From: Persicaria tinctoria
Lineage: Eukaryota > Streptophyta > Magnoliopsida > Caryophyllales > Polygonaceae
Assembly: GCA_037127255.1 (NCBI GenBank)
Contig: JBANSL010000005.1
Coordinates: 79,799,160 to 79,863,159, forward strand
DNA: 64,000 nt
Direction of reading: 5' to 3'
In this document: one piece after another, positions 1 to 10,483 of the stretch
Numbering within the stretch: position 1 is the stretch's first letter
How the letters are laid out: every line of letters starts with the position of its first letter
Program-made: the position numbers and the translations under genes
The notes under the pieces: model-generated
Told to the model about the DNA's origin: nothing
Database searches by the model: none
Seen by the model: only the letters and a program-made list of their open reading frames with translations

Positions 1-519
1 TTTTTTTCCTTGCATTATGGCTTGTTGCCCTGATTGCTGGCCCAGTGTTCACACGATGAACCAAGGATCCTAAGCTTAATTTATTTCTTGCATTTACATT
101 TTTGTAGGATATATATACCCCAAAAGTCGTAGGGTACTTAATTGGCAAAGTGTGTTGGGCCCCTTGTAAGAAGGAAAGTTTCATCACATGGGTTTTACTC
201 GTTTAGTGCACAATCTGTAGTGGGTAAATTAAAATTTTTAATTATTTTGTATCTTATAACTTATTTTAATATTTATCCATCAATGAAATTAAATAGACTA
301 TAAAATGGACTACGAAGTTAGACTAGACGATTTTAACCGGTTTCACCCAGCTCGGTTGAGAGATGGGTTCAGACTTCAGACAAGACAAATGATTAGTTTA
401 GGCTAAATTACTTAAAACCAATCACTAAATATTGAGTTTTTTTTTTAATTTAACCATCCGCTAAATTTTGATAGTGTCATTGAAGAATTGAGTACGTAAA
501 GTAATCAACAGTAAGAGAC
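1..519. other. AT-rich intergenic stretch, nothing recognised
   Basis: No ORF of note, RNA gene or terminal-repeat structure was seen. The sequence is AT-rich with short homopolymer runs. Confidence 0.5.
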
Positions 520-1262
520 AAATACTCTAGAAGGGGGGGATGAATAGAGTATAGACGCTTTTCGCAAACTTGTAAAGAGCAAGCAACTTCAAGGGTTGGA
601 TAATGGGTTTCAAGGCCTTGAATTCAGCCTCAAGATCTTGAACGTATTTTTCGTGCCTTGACAGTTCTGCAAATTAATCAGACGTAAGAAAAACTGATAA
701 GAAAATAAATAACACAGGACTTGTTAACGAGGTTCGGCTCTAAATCAGCCTACGTCCCCGCCTAGGTTTATCCAACCCGTAGGATTCAACAACTTTTATT
801 CCTCTTTCCTTATGGATCCTAATAGCTCACCGAGAAGCCTCTCTCCTATACAATTGCAATCTAGTACAACTCAGATCCCTTAGAGTTCTAGATTGACCAA
901 TCTAGAAGAGCCCCACCTCTCTCAGCTATCTAGTACAACCCAAGATACAGAGAAATAAAAGTCCCCTTCGTCCCACCGAAGTGTGATACGTTTGAGTATA
1001 TGATACTCTTAGTATAACAGGGATTGAATATAAACTATGAAGCTCAAGACTTCCTAACTCTCAAAGATGATAAATAGAATACAGAATAGAGAGAGATAGA
1101 AAGCAAATAAAATCAGCAATGGCGTCTGTAGACTCGAGAGCTTTTGATGCGCAGAGACGGCTTGGCAGAAGTTAGTCTGATCGCTCTCTTCCTTCCGTCT
1201 TTTATAACCGAGAGCTCCTAAGGTGTGCTGATTTTTATCTCCCCAAATCTTGTTTAGTTGTA
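520..1262. repeat. Probable dispersed non-coding retroelement repeat
   Basis: The stretch has the look of a common plant non-coding repeat: a purine-rich GGGGGGATGAATAG-type block near 533-547, then a block resembling GAGGTTCGGCT...CCTACGTCCCCGCC near 730-760. I recall this kind of sequence from LTR-retrotransposon-derived non-coding repeats. No coding domain, LTR pair or PBS was found, so the assignment is weak. The only ORF inside (70 aa, minus strand) has no recognisable motif. Confidence 0.35.
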
Positions 1263-1945
1263 ACAATAATTTGAACGTTGAATTTCTGGAGATATGCTAC
1301 TGGAGAATCTTGCTGGCTTTTGAATTTAAATTGCTGCGTTAAAACCTTTTGGCCGAGATTTGCTTTTGAAGAAAATTACTGACCACTCCACGCTCTCTTT
1401 CAATTTCAGCTTGGCCGAGATCTTTGCGCTGTAAAAATTCACGTACAATATCTTTGTATATAACAAATTAGAATTTTTAGTCCACTTGTAAAGATTACGT
1501 AATTAACTTATCCTAACACAAAATATATTAATCAATTGCACCCAAATATTTAAACTCCAAACAAATCTTACGTAACTACCTTTGACCAAAATATCTTAAA
1601 CATATCTCACGTAAAAGCATAAATAAGCATATTTAGATTTAAAACAAATCTTATATCTAAACCCAAACAACACATACATACGTAAATAACCAACTCAAAT
1701 ATTTGTGATAAAAAACAACACGTAAAAGCATATATTTAAAATTCTTCTAAAACATTGGCCTAAATAAAATATATAAAACATATAATTTTGTGAGCCAAAT
1801 AAATATATTCCGAGAATAAAAACAACCACAAAATATAATTGATATTTGCATAAAATACTACCTTATTTGTCTTCCATCATCCTACAAAAAATATATCACA
1901 TATTATCACCAAGGTGGAGTCAACAGTCATGATCGCTTATAGGCA
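1263..1945. other. AT-rich intergenic stretch
   Basis: Very AT-rich sequence with many short A runs. I see no gene, terminal repeat or conserved motif. Confidence 0.5.
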
Positions 1946-1949
1946 AGCT

Positions 1950-2376
1950 GATGCTTGCTTTGTTATACGTGATAGTCATGATAGAGTGGTGTCATGTAGT
2001 GCGCAAGGACTTGGAACACTTCTTCGATCAAAGCCAAGTGTCTCGATCTTCACGCGGGCATGCTGGCTGTTGTGAGGATGGGTTTCTCTCGCCTCGTGGT
2101 GGAAGGAGACTGTCTGACCGTCATCAATGCCCTCCAAGGGATCGGTACTTGTCCGTGGACTATTGAGATGACGATTGCCGACGTCCTCGGTCTCTAAAAA
2201 TCTTTCGATCTAGGCTATCGATTTCTTCTACACTTTGCGGGAAGACAACCAGATCGCTGACAGATTGGTGCACGCTGATTTGGTCTCCTCTTTCTCTATT
2301 GAACGGTGCCCCGCCGAGATTATTGAGGATCTCGTTCGTAAAGACACTATTAGGCAATGGTTTGACCGAGGTTGAA
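1950..2376 (+). pseudogene. RNase H-like domain relic (non-LTR retrotransposon type)
   Basis: Broken reading frames together show the pattern of the RNase H-like domain found at the end of plant L1-type LINE ORF2 proteins. In order: a segment reading FVIRDSHDRVVSCSAQGLG, then RLVVEGDCLTVINAL (2089-2133), then REDNQIADRLVHADL (2239-2283). The last matches the R-x-x-N-x-x-A-D-x-L signature near the end of the domain. At least two frame changes and stop codons separate the parts, so it cannot be translated. No RT domain is adjacent, so this is a fragment. Descent from a host RNase H-like gene is possible but less likely. Confidence 0.6.
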
Positions 2377-2521
2377 CACCCCAAACTCTCGCCTTATCAA
2401 CAAACAAACAAAAAAATTCTTATAGATGGAACTGAAATGTCGATCTTTATATTTCAATTAAGAATGTCTTTATTACAATCAAGATTATGATTGATCATGG
2501 ATAATATATGAATTAGAGTGA

Positions 2522-3374
2522 TCATATGGTCTTGGTGAGTGAAACAATAGCCAAGGACATGGCCGACCTCTCTTCGTCCATGCGGTCAGCAACGATTTTC
2601 GGAACCTCCTGAAGACCTCATCGATGATCTCCTCCCCGAAGTGATCGGCCAACATCGACTGATGCAGCCCATTCGACCTCCGACACCTGCAAGCAGTCTA
2701 TTTCAAATGACCCTTCCTCTTCCACTGCAGATTTGATGTCACTAGGTGACGGGGCGTAGATTGGAACGTTGAATGTGTCCAATTGTTCTTCTTCCATTAG
2801 ACCCTCGGAGACCATCTGGGTTGAGTGCCATGCCAAGGATGTTAACTTATCAAGAGAGGAATCAATCCACACACCACACTCAATGAACAAAAACTAAGTT
2901 GAGGAAGAATCAAAACAATTCCTCTGTAGAACACAGAAGGGAATCGAGCACAATTGCAGAGCACAAAACTTGTCTAACTGCCTCACACCTTGATTGATTA
3001 GAAAACCGTCTTACATACTCCATAACTTGTTAACTGCTAGACAATCCCACTACACCACTACTTTGCTAACATAACTTCCTAGATAGTGGTTTTATAAACA
3101 AAAGAAAACTAACCTTCAACCGCTACGTACACAGCTAGCACACTTCACACACATAACTAACTTCAACTAACTTGAGCTTAGCCTAGGAACTTTAAATTAC
3201 ATTCCAACAAAGGAGGTGCAGTATAATATCCTTGTTCCGGGGGTCGTTGTTGGTGGTGTACAGAAGAGTCAAGAACATGCCGCCACCGGCAACCAGCTCC
3301 TCCGATCGATGCCTCAAGAAGGTTGTGAAGTCGGATTGGAACTGTTGATAATATGCGTTGACCACACTTGCTGG
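2522..3374 (-). pseudogene. SABATH-family methyltransferase pseudogene, 3' part
   Basis: SABATH enzymes methylate small-molecule carboxyl groups (salicylate, benzoate, jasmonate) or xanthine nitrogens using S-adenosylmethionine. Read on the minus strand, the last exon is recognisable: VVNAYYQQFQSDF and HRSEELVAGGGMFLTLL (about 3365-3260), then MVSEGLMEEEQLDTFNVPIY and SPSDIKSAVEEEGSFEID (about 2822-2700), then FGEEIIDEVF, then a C terminus ending in AIVSLTKTI with a stop at 2522-2524. Frame changes follow GMALN, the VEWAASVDVG segment and the EEIIDEVFRR segment. A solo LTR (2840-3209) splits the exon. The N-terminal exons with the cofactor-binding part are not visible upstream; the sequence beyond 3376 looks unrelated. 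The gene is clearly dead. Substrate class cannot be assigned. Confidence 0.82.
2840..3209 (-). mobile_element. Solo LTR of a copia element with AAGGA target-site duplication
   Basis: A 370-bp unit runs TGTTAACTTATC to ATTCCAACA and is flanked by AAGGA on both sides (2835-2839 and 3210-3214), a perfect 5-bp duplication. On the minus strand it reads TGTTGGAATGTAATTT..., which resembles the LTR of the copia element at 5008. Shared blocks include the CACTATCTAGG-type and TTTTCTAATCAATCAA-type segments. No internal region is present, so this is the product of LTR-LTR recombination. It lies inside the SABATH pseudogene exon. Confidence 0.85.
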
Positions 3375-3376
3375 GT

Positions 3377-3730
3377 GTTATGTCCCGGCTAACAGAACAC
3401 CAAACTGATCAGCTGATCAATTTGACAGTAACCAATTGAAGATATAGATTGGGTGAGGAAAGAATTAGAATAAGGTGAGAAATAGAGATAGAAGAAGAAG
3501 ATGAGAAGCGAGAGAAAGAAGATAGGAGAGATTAGGGAAATGATTTGATTATTACTTTGATTCCTTCCTTAGTACAACCCCCCAAGTATTTATACATCAA
3601 TGATACTAATACCTACTACAAAGGTACCCCTTACAACATATAAGATCATTACAGTTAGAAAAACTGATTCATACACAGATTAATCTTTTGTTTCAGGCAT
3701 GTTAATTTGATTTTGCCACGACCTATAGTC
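3377..3730. other. Unassigned sequence, possibly an insertion in the SABATH pseudogene
   Basis: Homology to SABATH stops abruptly at about 3376. The sequence that follows has a purine-rich block (3450-3540) and then CCTTAGTACAACCCCCCAAG, which looks like the interior of a plant LTR read backwards. I could not find matching ends or a target-site duplication, so it may equally be an intron or unrelated DNA. Confidence 0.3.
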
Positions 3731-3735
3731 GTCTT

Positions 3736-4444
3736 TGTTGAGAATGTGAAGAGACAAAGTGTCCCACGTTGATTATACAAACAAAGAAGCCATAACATAT
3801 AAGTTAGTGGGTTACTCCTCCTATTGCCAATTGGTTTTAGGATGGAACCCCGCTCGGCTTATATGCTAGGCTATTAGCGCAAGGGCGCACGCATGCACAC
3901 GATCCCCGATCCCGAGTCCCAACGTGAAGAGACAAAGTGTCCCACATTGATTATACAAACAAAGAAGCCATAACATATAAGCTAGTGGGTTACTCCTCCT
4001 AAAGCCAATTGGTTTTAGGATGGAACCCCGCTCGGCTTATATGCTAGGCTATTAGCGCAAGGGCGCACGTATGCACACGATCCCCGATCCCGAGTCCCAA
4101 CGGACTTCAGTATGGTATCAGAGCGAAAAAGCCAAACGGCCTGACTCTCGATCCTGGGCTAGCTAAAAAGAGAATGAGATGCTAGACCCGTTGTCCAAGT
4201 GTCAACTAGAGGCGAAAGACGACCCTAGTTGCACTTGCGGGGGCGTGTTGAGAATGTGAAGAGACAAAGTGTCCCACATTGATTATACAAACAAAGAAGC
4301 CATAACATATAAGCTAGTGGGTTACTCCTCCTATTTCCAATTGGTTTTAGGATGGAACCCCGCTCGGCTTATATGCTAGGCTATTAGCGCAAGGGCGCAC
4401 GTATGCACACGATCCCCGATCCCGAGTCCCAACGGACTTCAGTA
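3736..4444 (+). mobile_element. TRIM element with three LTR copies (LTR-LTR-internal-LTR)
   Basis: Terminal-repeat retrotransposon in miniature with no coding capacity. LTR copies lie at 3736-3923, 3924-4112 and 4246-4444 (199 bp when complete). They start TGTTGAGAATGTG and end CTTCAGTA, so the termini are TG...TA rather than TG...CA. The internal region (4113-4245) is only 133 bp. It begins with the PBS TGGTATCAGAGC (complement of initiator tRNA-Met) and ends in the G-rich PPT TTGCGGGGGCG. The element is flanked by GTCTT at 3731-3735 and 4445-4449. Copies 1 and 2 are fused head to tail, with the last 11 bp of copy 1 and first 10 bp of copy 2 missing. Confidence 0.88.
4113..4124 (+). promoter_or_regulatory. 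Primer binding site of the TRIM
   Basis: TGGTATCAGAGC abuts the end of LTR copy 2. It is the standard plant LTR-retrotransposon PBS complementary to the 3' end of initiator tRNA-Met. Confidence 0.85.
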
Positions 4445-4449
4445 GTCTT

Positions 4450-5007
4450 TGTTCCCAGGCCAGCTTATGGTTCTCATTTGATTATTTCCAATTTGAGCAT
4501 TTTTCTTTCTGAAATTTCTCTAAATAGATTATTCCAACAAAGATGATGGGTAGCTACTAGCTAGCTCTGAAATTTCTCTGTTTCAGTCAAAGTTAATGTT
4601 CCATATATATATATATATGTATGCACATAGTCAAAGGATTATTCTTTTGTCAATTGGTGATATATTTAATGTCCACGATTTCAGTGAATTAACTATATAC
4701 TACTCTATCAGATATTCTTGTGTGGCTGTACCTGTACGTGCGTGATGCATTTAAACACATGATTCACAATTAGTTTTTTTTTTTTTTAAATTAGGAAATA
4801 ATTCGAGATTAGATATACTTGAATCTCGATGGCCGACAACGGAGACCCGTCAATACATATAACCGAAAACGAAAACAAGAAGCGGAGCAATACAACAAGT
4901 GGAAACGCACCCTATATATATAAAAAAAAGACCCGTCCATGTATGTAATTGACAATTCTTTTTTAGTTACATATGGTGGGTAGGTGAGTGTGTAATTATC
5001 ATTTTTC
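4450..5007. other. Intergenic sequence without recognised features
   Basis: Contains an (AT)n run near 4604-4618 and A/T homopolymers. No ORF or repeat boundary was recognised. Confidence 0.5.
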
Positions 5008-5358
5008 TGTTGAGATGTAATTTAGAAATTCGTAAGCTAAGGTTCAAGTTTGTTAGTTAGTTAACTTGTGTTTAGTAAGAGAGTGATGTACAACATTTTC
5101 AAAGCTAGTTTCCTTGTTCAGTTAGATCACTATCTAGGTGTCAAGTTAGTGGGTCAAGTAGTGGTCAGTTGTGTCGAACAGTTACTCAAGTTTAAGGGGT
5201 ATGTAATCATGTTTTAATCAATGAATATGGAGTGTGGCAGTGTGTTCTGGGTTTTGTTCTGTATTGACAGAAGAACTCTTCCATCTCCCTATGAGTTTTG
5301 GCTGATCATTGTTGTTGTTAAAGTGTTGAATTGTGGATTCACCCTTGTTTAGACAACA
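5008..5358 (+). repeat. 5' LTR of the copia element
   Basis: Starts TGTTGAGATG and ends TTTAGACAACA, giving TGTTG/CAACA inverted ends, 351 bp. The right boundary was chosen because the PBS begins 2 bp later. The start is fixed by alignment with the solo LTR at 2840-3209. Confidence 0.75.
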
Positions 5359-5360
5359 TT

Positions 5361-5372
5361 TGGTATCAGAGC
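5361..5372 (+). promoter_or_regulatory. Primer binding site of the copia element
   Basis: TGGTATCAGAGC, complementary to initiator tRNA-Met, 2 bp after the LTR. Confidence 0.85.
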
Positions 5373-5467
5373 AAATTTCTATTTGTCCGGTTCCAGTCCA
5401 GGGGATTGAGTGAAGTGATATTCAAACACAAAAGGGAAACACAGAGAGTGATCGGACCTTGTTCAAA

Positions 5468-6681
5468 ATGCAGAACAATGGAAATGGGATGGTTGGTACC
5501 TCGGCTCACAATTGCCAATATTTAAAGGTGGCAATTACCACTTTTGGAGCTTGAAGATGTCCACACTCTTCAGGTCTCAAGAAGATAGTGTGGAACTTGG
5601 TGGATATATCAAGGGTTCGAGGATACCCAACCTGATGATCCAGAACAACAATTGAGGGAGAAGAGAAAGAAGGATTCAAAGGCTCTTTTCATGATTCGAT
5701 CGGCCTTGGATGATGAGATTTTTCCAAGGATTGCAGCTTCAACAACATTTCATGAAGCCTAGGAAGTTCTTAGGCAAGAGTACATGGGAGATAAGAAAGA
5801 TCACGGTTAAATTACAGTCACTAAGAAGGGAGTTTGAAACCTTAGTGATGCAAGAGAAGGAGACCGTGCAAGTGTTCTTGTCTAGAGTGTTTGGTATTGT
5901 GAACCATATGAAATCATATGGAAAAAATATCAGCACTGAAACTGTGGTGAGTAAGGTGTTAAGAAGTCTCGTGAAGAAGTTCGACCAGGTTGTTGTTGCA
6001 ATAGAAGAATCAAAGGACATGCCAACTTATAGGTTTGAGGAACTGGCAAGCTCTCTGCAAGCTCATGAGGAGAGGCTTAGCAGAACAACTGAAGTGAAAG
6101 AGGAGAAGGTGTTTCAAGTAAAGGATGAAGCATCAAAGAACAAGTCAGATGGCTCTTCAAGCAAAGGTGGCTACAGAAGGGGTCATAGAGGGAGAAGTGG
6201 CGCTAGAGGTGGCTATAGAGGTCGTGGTGGTAGAGGTCAAGAAAGAGGTCAGTCTGGTGGCTCAGGAAGAGGTAATGGAGATGATCATTGGAAGGATTCT
6301 AAGAGGAATCAAAGCAGTGAATCAATATATCAGAGAAGTGGCATCAAATGCTACTATTGCAAGAAGTTTGGGCACAAAGAAGCTTATTGTTGGGATAAAC
6401 AAGAAAATGAGCAAAAAGGAGCAAATTATGCAAAAAAGATTGAGAAGGAAGATAGGCTATTCATGGCATTGTCTTCTGTTGCAGAAAATGTAAGTGAGTT
6501 GTGGTGTTTAGATAGTGGTTACTCTTATCACATGTCTAGTTCAATAAATTTGTTTAAAGAATTAGATGGGTCTAAGAAAGGAAAGGTTAGGCTTGGAGAT
6601 AACAAGGTGTTACAAGTGGAAGGAAGAGGTACAATTGTAGTCAAAAGTATGCAAGGAGCTAGGTGTAAAGCTGCTTTGTGA
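5468..6681 (+). pseudogene. copia gag and protease region
   Basis: The coat protein region of the copia element. A start at 5468 (MQNNGNG) is followed by the UBN2-type PIFKGGNYHFWSLKM segment after one frame change. The main ORF (5710-6681, 323 aa) carries an Arg/Gly-rich stretch (about residues 150-185). It then has a CCHC zinc knuckle, CYYCKKFGHKEAYC, and a protease-like LWCLDSGYSYHM where copia proteases have D-S-G-x-x-x-H-M. Frameshifts near 5520 and 5757 break the N-terminal part, and a stop at 6681 cuts the protease. Confidence 0.82.
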
Positions 6682-6691
6682 TGTTCGGTGG

Positions 6692-7839
6692 GTGTCTGGT
6701 CTTGCTCATAATCTACTTAGTGTTGGTCAACTTCAGGGAACTAGCTACTCTCTTTTGTTTGATGACGATGCTTGTGTGATAAGGGAGAAGAAGACTGGTC
6801 ATATTATTGTTAATGTTCCTATGACGAAGAATAGGATGTTCCCACTTGATTTGGCAACAAATGTGGGAAATGCAATGACAGTAAATTAAAGGTGATGATG
6901 ATAATATGTTATGGCATCTAAGGTATGGACACCTTAATATTCAAAGTTTGAAGTTATTGAGTACAAGAGATATGGTTAAAGGTGTGCCTAAGTTAGGTGA
7001 ACTAGAGTTATGTGAAGGCTACTTGTATGGAAAGCAATTGAAGGGCTCATTTTCAAATGGTGAAGCATGGAGAGCAAGTGAGTGTTTGGAGTTGCTACAT
7101 GCTGATCTATGTGGACCTATGCAAACTGAATCTCTTGGAAAACCAAGTGTTTCTTTCTCATTACAGATGACTATAACCAGATGAGTTGGGTTTATTTTTC
7201 GAGATTCAAGTCTGAGGCACTTGAAAGGTTCAAGAAGCTTAAAGCTCTCACAGATAAGCAATCAGAGAAAGTGATAAATGCTTTGAAGACTGACAGAGGA
7301 GGAGAATTTATGTCCTATGAGTTCATGTCATTCTGTGAAGAAAATGGCATTAGAAGGGAATTCACAACACCTTGCACTCCTGAGCAGAATGGAGTGGCTG
7401 AGAGGAAAAATAGGTTTGTGATAGAGATGGCTAGGAGCATGTTGAAAGCCAGAAAAGTGCCAAACCAATTTTGGTGTGAAGTTATGGCTACATCAGTGTA
7501 TGTGTTGAATGTATCTCCAATAAGAGTTGTTATGAAAAAGACTCTATTTGAGGTTTGGAGAACAAAGAAGTCATCTATGGATCACTTGAAAGTGTTTGGT
7601 GTGTGGCATATGCTCTTGTAAATCTGAGATCAGAGTTGGATGATAAATCTGAAAAGTGTGTATTCATTGGGTATGCAGCTCAGTCTAAAGCCTACAAGTT
7701 ATACAACCTTGTGAGCAAAAAGACCATTGTGAGCAAAAATGTGGTTTTTAATGAAGAAGCAGAGTGGGATTGGGAGAGAAAGAGTAGTGATCATATGACA
7801 ACAAATGTGATTCCTACAACTAGAATTCATCATATTTGA
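6692..7839 (+). pseudogene. copia integrase region
   Basis: The GAG-pre-integrase segment LWHLRYGHLNIQSLKLL (from 6908) is followed by the integrase core. HADLCGP carries the first catalytic Asp, LKTDRGGEF the second (near 7290), and TPEQNGVAERKNR the Glu (near 7380-7410). Four overlapping ORFs (6692-6889, 6906-7184, 7181-7621, 7555-7839) show at least three frame changes. The Cys pair of the zinc-binding part is altered. Confidence 0.82.
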
Positions 7840-7889
7840 GTTTATCTAGTGAGTCTTCTCCAAGAAAGTTCAGATCACTAGTTGATATA

Positions 7890-9262
7890 TATAAAAATTG
7901 TGGATTGGCACTTGTTGCTTCTGATCATGAGTATTTTGATGATGCTAAAGATGAGTGTAATTGGCAAGAAGCAATGAAGGATGAAATGAGATCAATTTAG
8001 AAGAATGAGACATGGGAATCTGTTTACCTCAAGATAAAAATGTGATTGGCTTGAAGTGGGTTTTCAGGAGCAAATATAACACAACTGGGAGCTTACAAAA
8101 GTACAAAGCAAGGCTTGTGGCAAAGTGCTATGCACAACAGAAAGACATAGACTTTGAGGAAACTTTTCCCCTGGCTTGTAGCTAGACTTGAAACTGTGAG
8201 AGTGGTGTTGGCTTTAGCAGCTCAATGGAAGTTACAAGTTTTTCAGTTGAATGTGAAATCAACTTTTCTGAATGAAGAGTTGCAAGAGGAGGTGTATGTT
8301 GAGGAGCCTCAAGGCTTTGTGAAAGGTGGTGAAGAGCACAAAGTATACATGTTGAACAAGGCTCTCTATGGTTTGGTACATCAAGATTGATTCATTCTTC
8401 TTGGAGAATGAGTTTGAAAGAAGTGAAAATGAGCCAACATTATATGTGAAGAGGAAGAGCATGAATGAGTTTATTGTGGTGTGTCTGTATGTAGATGACA
8501 TTATATATTTCAGTTCTTCATCAGAGATGCTCAAGGAGTTTAAATCTGCTATGATGAGCAAGTTTGAGATGATTGACTTGCATTTGTTGCAATATTTTCT
8601 TGGACTAGAAGTGAAGCAAAGTAAGGAGGGAATATTTGCGTGTTAAGAAAAATATTCCAAAGACATGTTGAAGAAGTTTAAGATGGAGAAATGTGATGTG
8701 GCTCAGACACCAATAAACACAAAAGAAAAGCCGAGAAGAGGGGATGACACTGCAGAGGTTGATGAAACATTGTACATGAGCGTAGTTGGTGTCTTGAATT
8801 ATCTCACACATTAGGCCTGATATTGCCTATAGTGCGAGTGTTGTGCAAGGTACATGCATAGTCCCACAAAGCAACACCTTGGTGCAGCTAAAAGGATCCT
8901 GAGATACATTGCAGGAACCTTGGGGCACGGTGTTTGGTATGAGCACGTGAAAGACTTCAAGCTCAAAGGATATGCAGAAAGTGATTGGGTTGGGTGTCTT
9001 AATGATAGAAGGAGCACATTAGGGTATGTGTTTGGTGTTGGATCAGGGGCCATTACCTAAAGCTCAAAGAAACAACAAACTATAGCATTGTCATCATCTG
9101 AAGCAGAGTATGTAGCAGTCGGAGCAACATAAAGGAAAACACTCTGACTAAAGAAATTGTTGCTTGATTTGGGATGTGATCACACAGAGGCCATTGAAGT
9201 GTGGTGTGAGAACAAGTCAGTAATAGCAATGACAAAGAATCCAGCTTTATGTAATTCACAAT
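7890..9262 (+). pseudogene. copia reverse transcriptase and RNase H region
   Basis: RT begins with NWQEAMKDEM (about 7960) and continues through the QLNVKSTFLNEELQEEVYVE block (8245-8310). The LYVDDII active-site motif is near 8490. RNase H follows with AESDWVGCLNDRRSTLGYVF (8970-9030) and ALSSSEAEYVAVGA (9088-9130). Stops at 7998, 8388, 8643 and 9058 and several frame changes make it untranslatable. The domain ends prematurely at about 9262. Confidence 0.8.
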
Positions 9263-9480
9263 AATACAATTAAAGTAATTATAAGGTGGAGTTGGGTCTT
9301 GTTCGGGTTGGGTTAAGTTCGGGTTCATTCAGGTATTGAATCAAAATGGGTCTGGCTCGGATTCGAGTTCGAGTTGTGCATAATATTAGATTTTCGAATG
9401 TCGGCGGATCGGTGTTTGGGTGAGTCAGTCGGGCGTCGGATCGGGTTACACTTACACATAGGATTTCCAACTCCGGAAAT
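9263..9480. repeat. Degenerate GGGTTCGGGT-type simple repeat
   Basis: Irregular repeats of TCGGGT/GGGTTG-like units between about 9290 and 9450, of a kind common in plant genomes. No coding capacity. Confidence 0.45.
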
Positions 9481-9567
9481 GGTTCAATGGAAATTTATGC
9501 ACTAAACCGGCTTTTCAAAAGGAATGAACCGGTCTTAAGTACACCTTCTGGCTTCTACAAACGCTGA

Positions 9568-9594
9568 AAGGCTCCCTCTCCCTCTCCCTCTCCC
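9568..9594 (+). promoter_or_regulatory. CT-rich tract in the GET1 promoter/5' UTR
   Basis: Repeated CTCCCT units. Pyrimidine patches of this kind are usual near plant transcription starts. It lies about 120 bp before the upstream ORF of GET1. Confidence 0.35.
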
Positions 9595-9717
9595 GTGGAC
9601 TATGAACACAACTAGGTCTTAGGTATCGCCAATCCATCAGCTTTCATTTTAATATATCTCTTTCTTGTTCGAATTTTAGTTTTGTTTGCCGCTGACGGAT
9701 TTCACTCCTCAATTCCG

Positions 9718-10473
9718 ATGGCAGAAGGTGGAGTAAAGATCATCGATTTCAGTCCCTTTTTCCTTCTAGGCATTCACAGGTATCGCCGTTTGTTCTCCCC
9801 TTGTTTACGCTTTTAGATTGCAGTTATTTTTCCGAATTTGATTGGTTTGGATAATGCTTGTGCGAGTTCGTCTATCGAGTTCTGTTCATTTGTAGCCGCC
9901 ATTGCTGCGTTGGCCTCGAAGTCTAGCTATCTCAATTGATGATCAATTGTGCTAATTGTTTAGAATTTCCAGCATCGCTTTTGCCTTCCTTGTTTGTACT
10001 AACCTAGATTAGACATTCATTTCACCCGCCTTGTTCAATTGATTGTCATTGCTGAAAATTTCACAAACTTGTATGCTCCATTAGCCTATATGGTAGCCCT
10101 ACCTGGAGGGGTTTTCGTTCAACTATAAACAAAAAAATAAAAACAATTTCTATATAGACTAATTGGGCCAGATTTTATGTTTGATTTTGGGCAACTGATT
10201 GCAATCCCCTCTCGCCTGATAATCTCCTTGAGTCCCTTGCATGTTTTCCTCAGAGGTATGTCCTCCATCAGATCTATCTGTGTTTCTGAGTGATCTCTCC
10301 CTTAATGCCATCAGTCTATTTACCAACCTTCAGATGTGTCTGGGTACATACCAACTGGATTCTGTTGCTTTTTGGAGCATTCTTTTAATATCCTTACTGA
10401 AAAACATAATGTGATTATCTGTTTTCTCTTTATATCTCGAATCTTAATTCTTGGCAGGAATTTATTCTTTTGA
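9718..10473 (+). other. Possible spliced upstream ORF in the GET1 5' UTR
   Basis: An ATG at 9718-9720 opens MAEGGVKIIDFSPFFLLGIH. It runs to a good donor at 9779/9780 (CACAG/GTATCG). If spliced to the acceptor ending at 10457 (TTGGCAG), the frame continues RNLFF and stops at 10471-10473, 10 bp before the GET1 start codon. It therefore cannot be the GET1 N terminus and would act as a 25-codon upstream ORF. The splice sites are inferred from consensus only. Confidence 0.45.
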
Positions 10474-10483
10474 CAAGAAAGAG

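Larger units (their letters stand above)
5008..9262 (+). mobile_element. Decayed Ty1/copia retrotransposon, 3' end missing
   Basis: A copia-order element: LTR, PBS, gag, protease, integrase, RT and RNase H on the plus strand. Frameshifts and stops break it into at least eight ORFs. Homology stops in the RNase H domain near 9262, just after a KNPAL segment, and no 3' LTR follows. Sequence after that is a GGGTTCGGGTT-rich degenerate repeat. Its LTR is related to the solo LTR at 2840-3209, so at least two insertions of one family lie within 3 kb. Large and old, it ends about 450 bp before the first GET1 exon. Confidence 0.9.

Noticed and set aside
3736..4444. Cassandra-type TRIM with 5S rRNA-like LTR
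   Set aside because: The LTR lacks the 5S internal promoter blocks; only AGGATGG is shared, which is too short to count.
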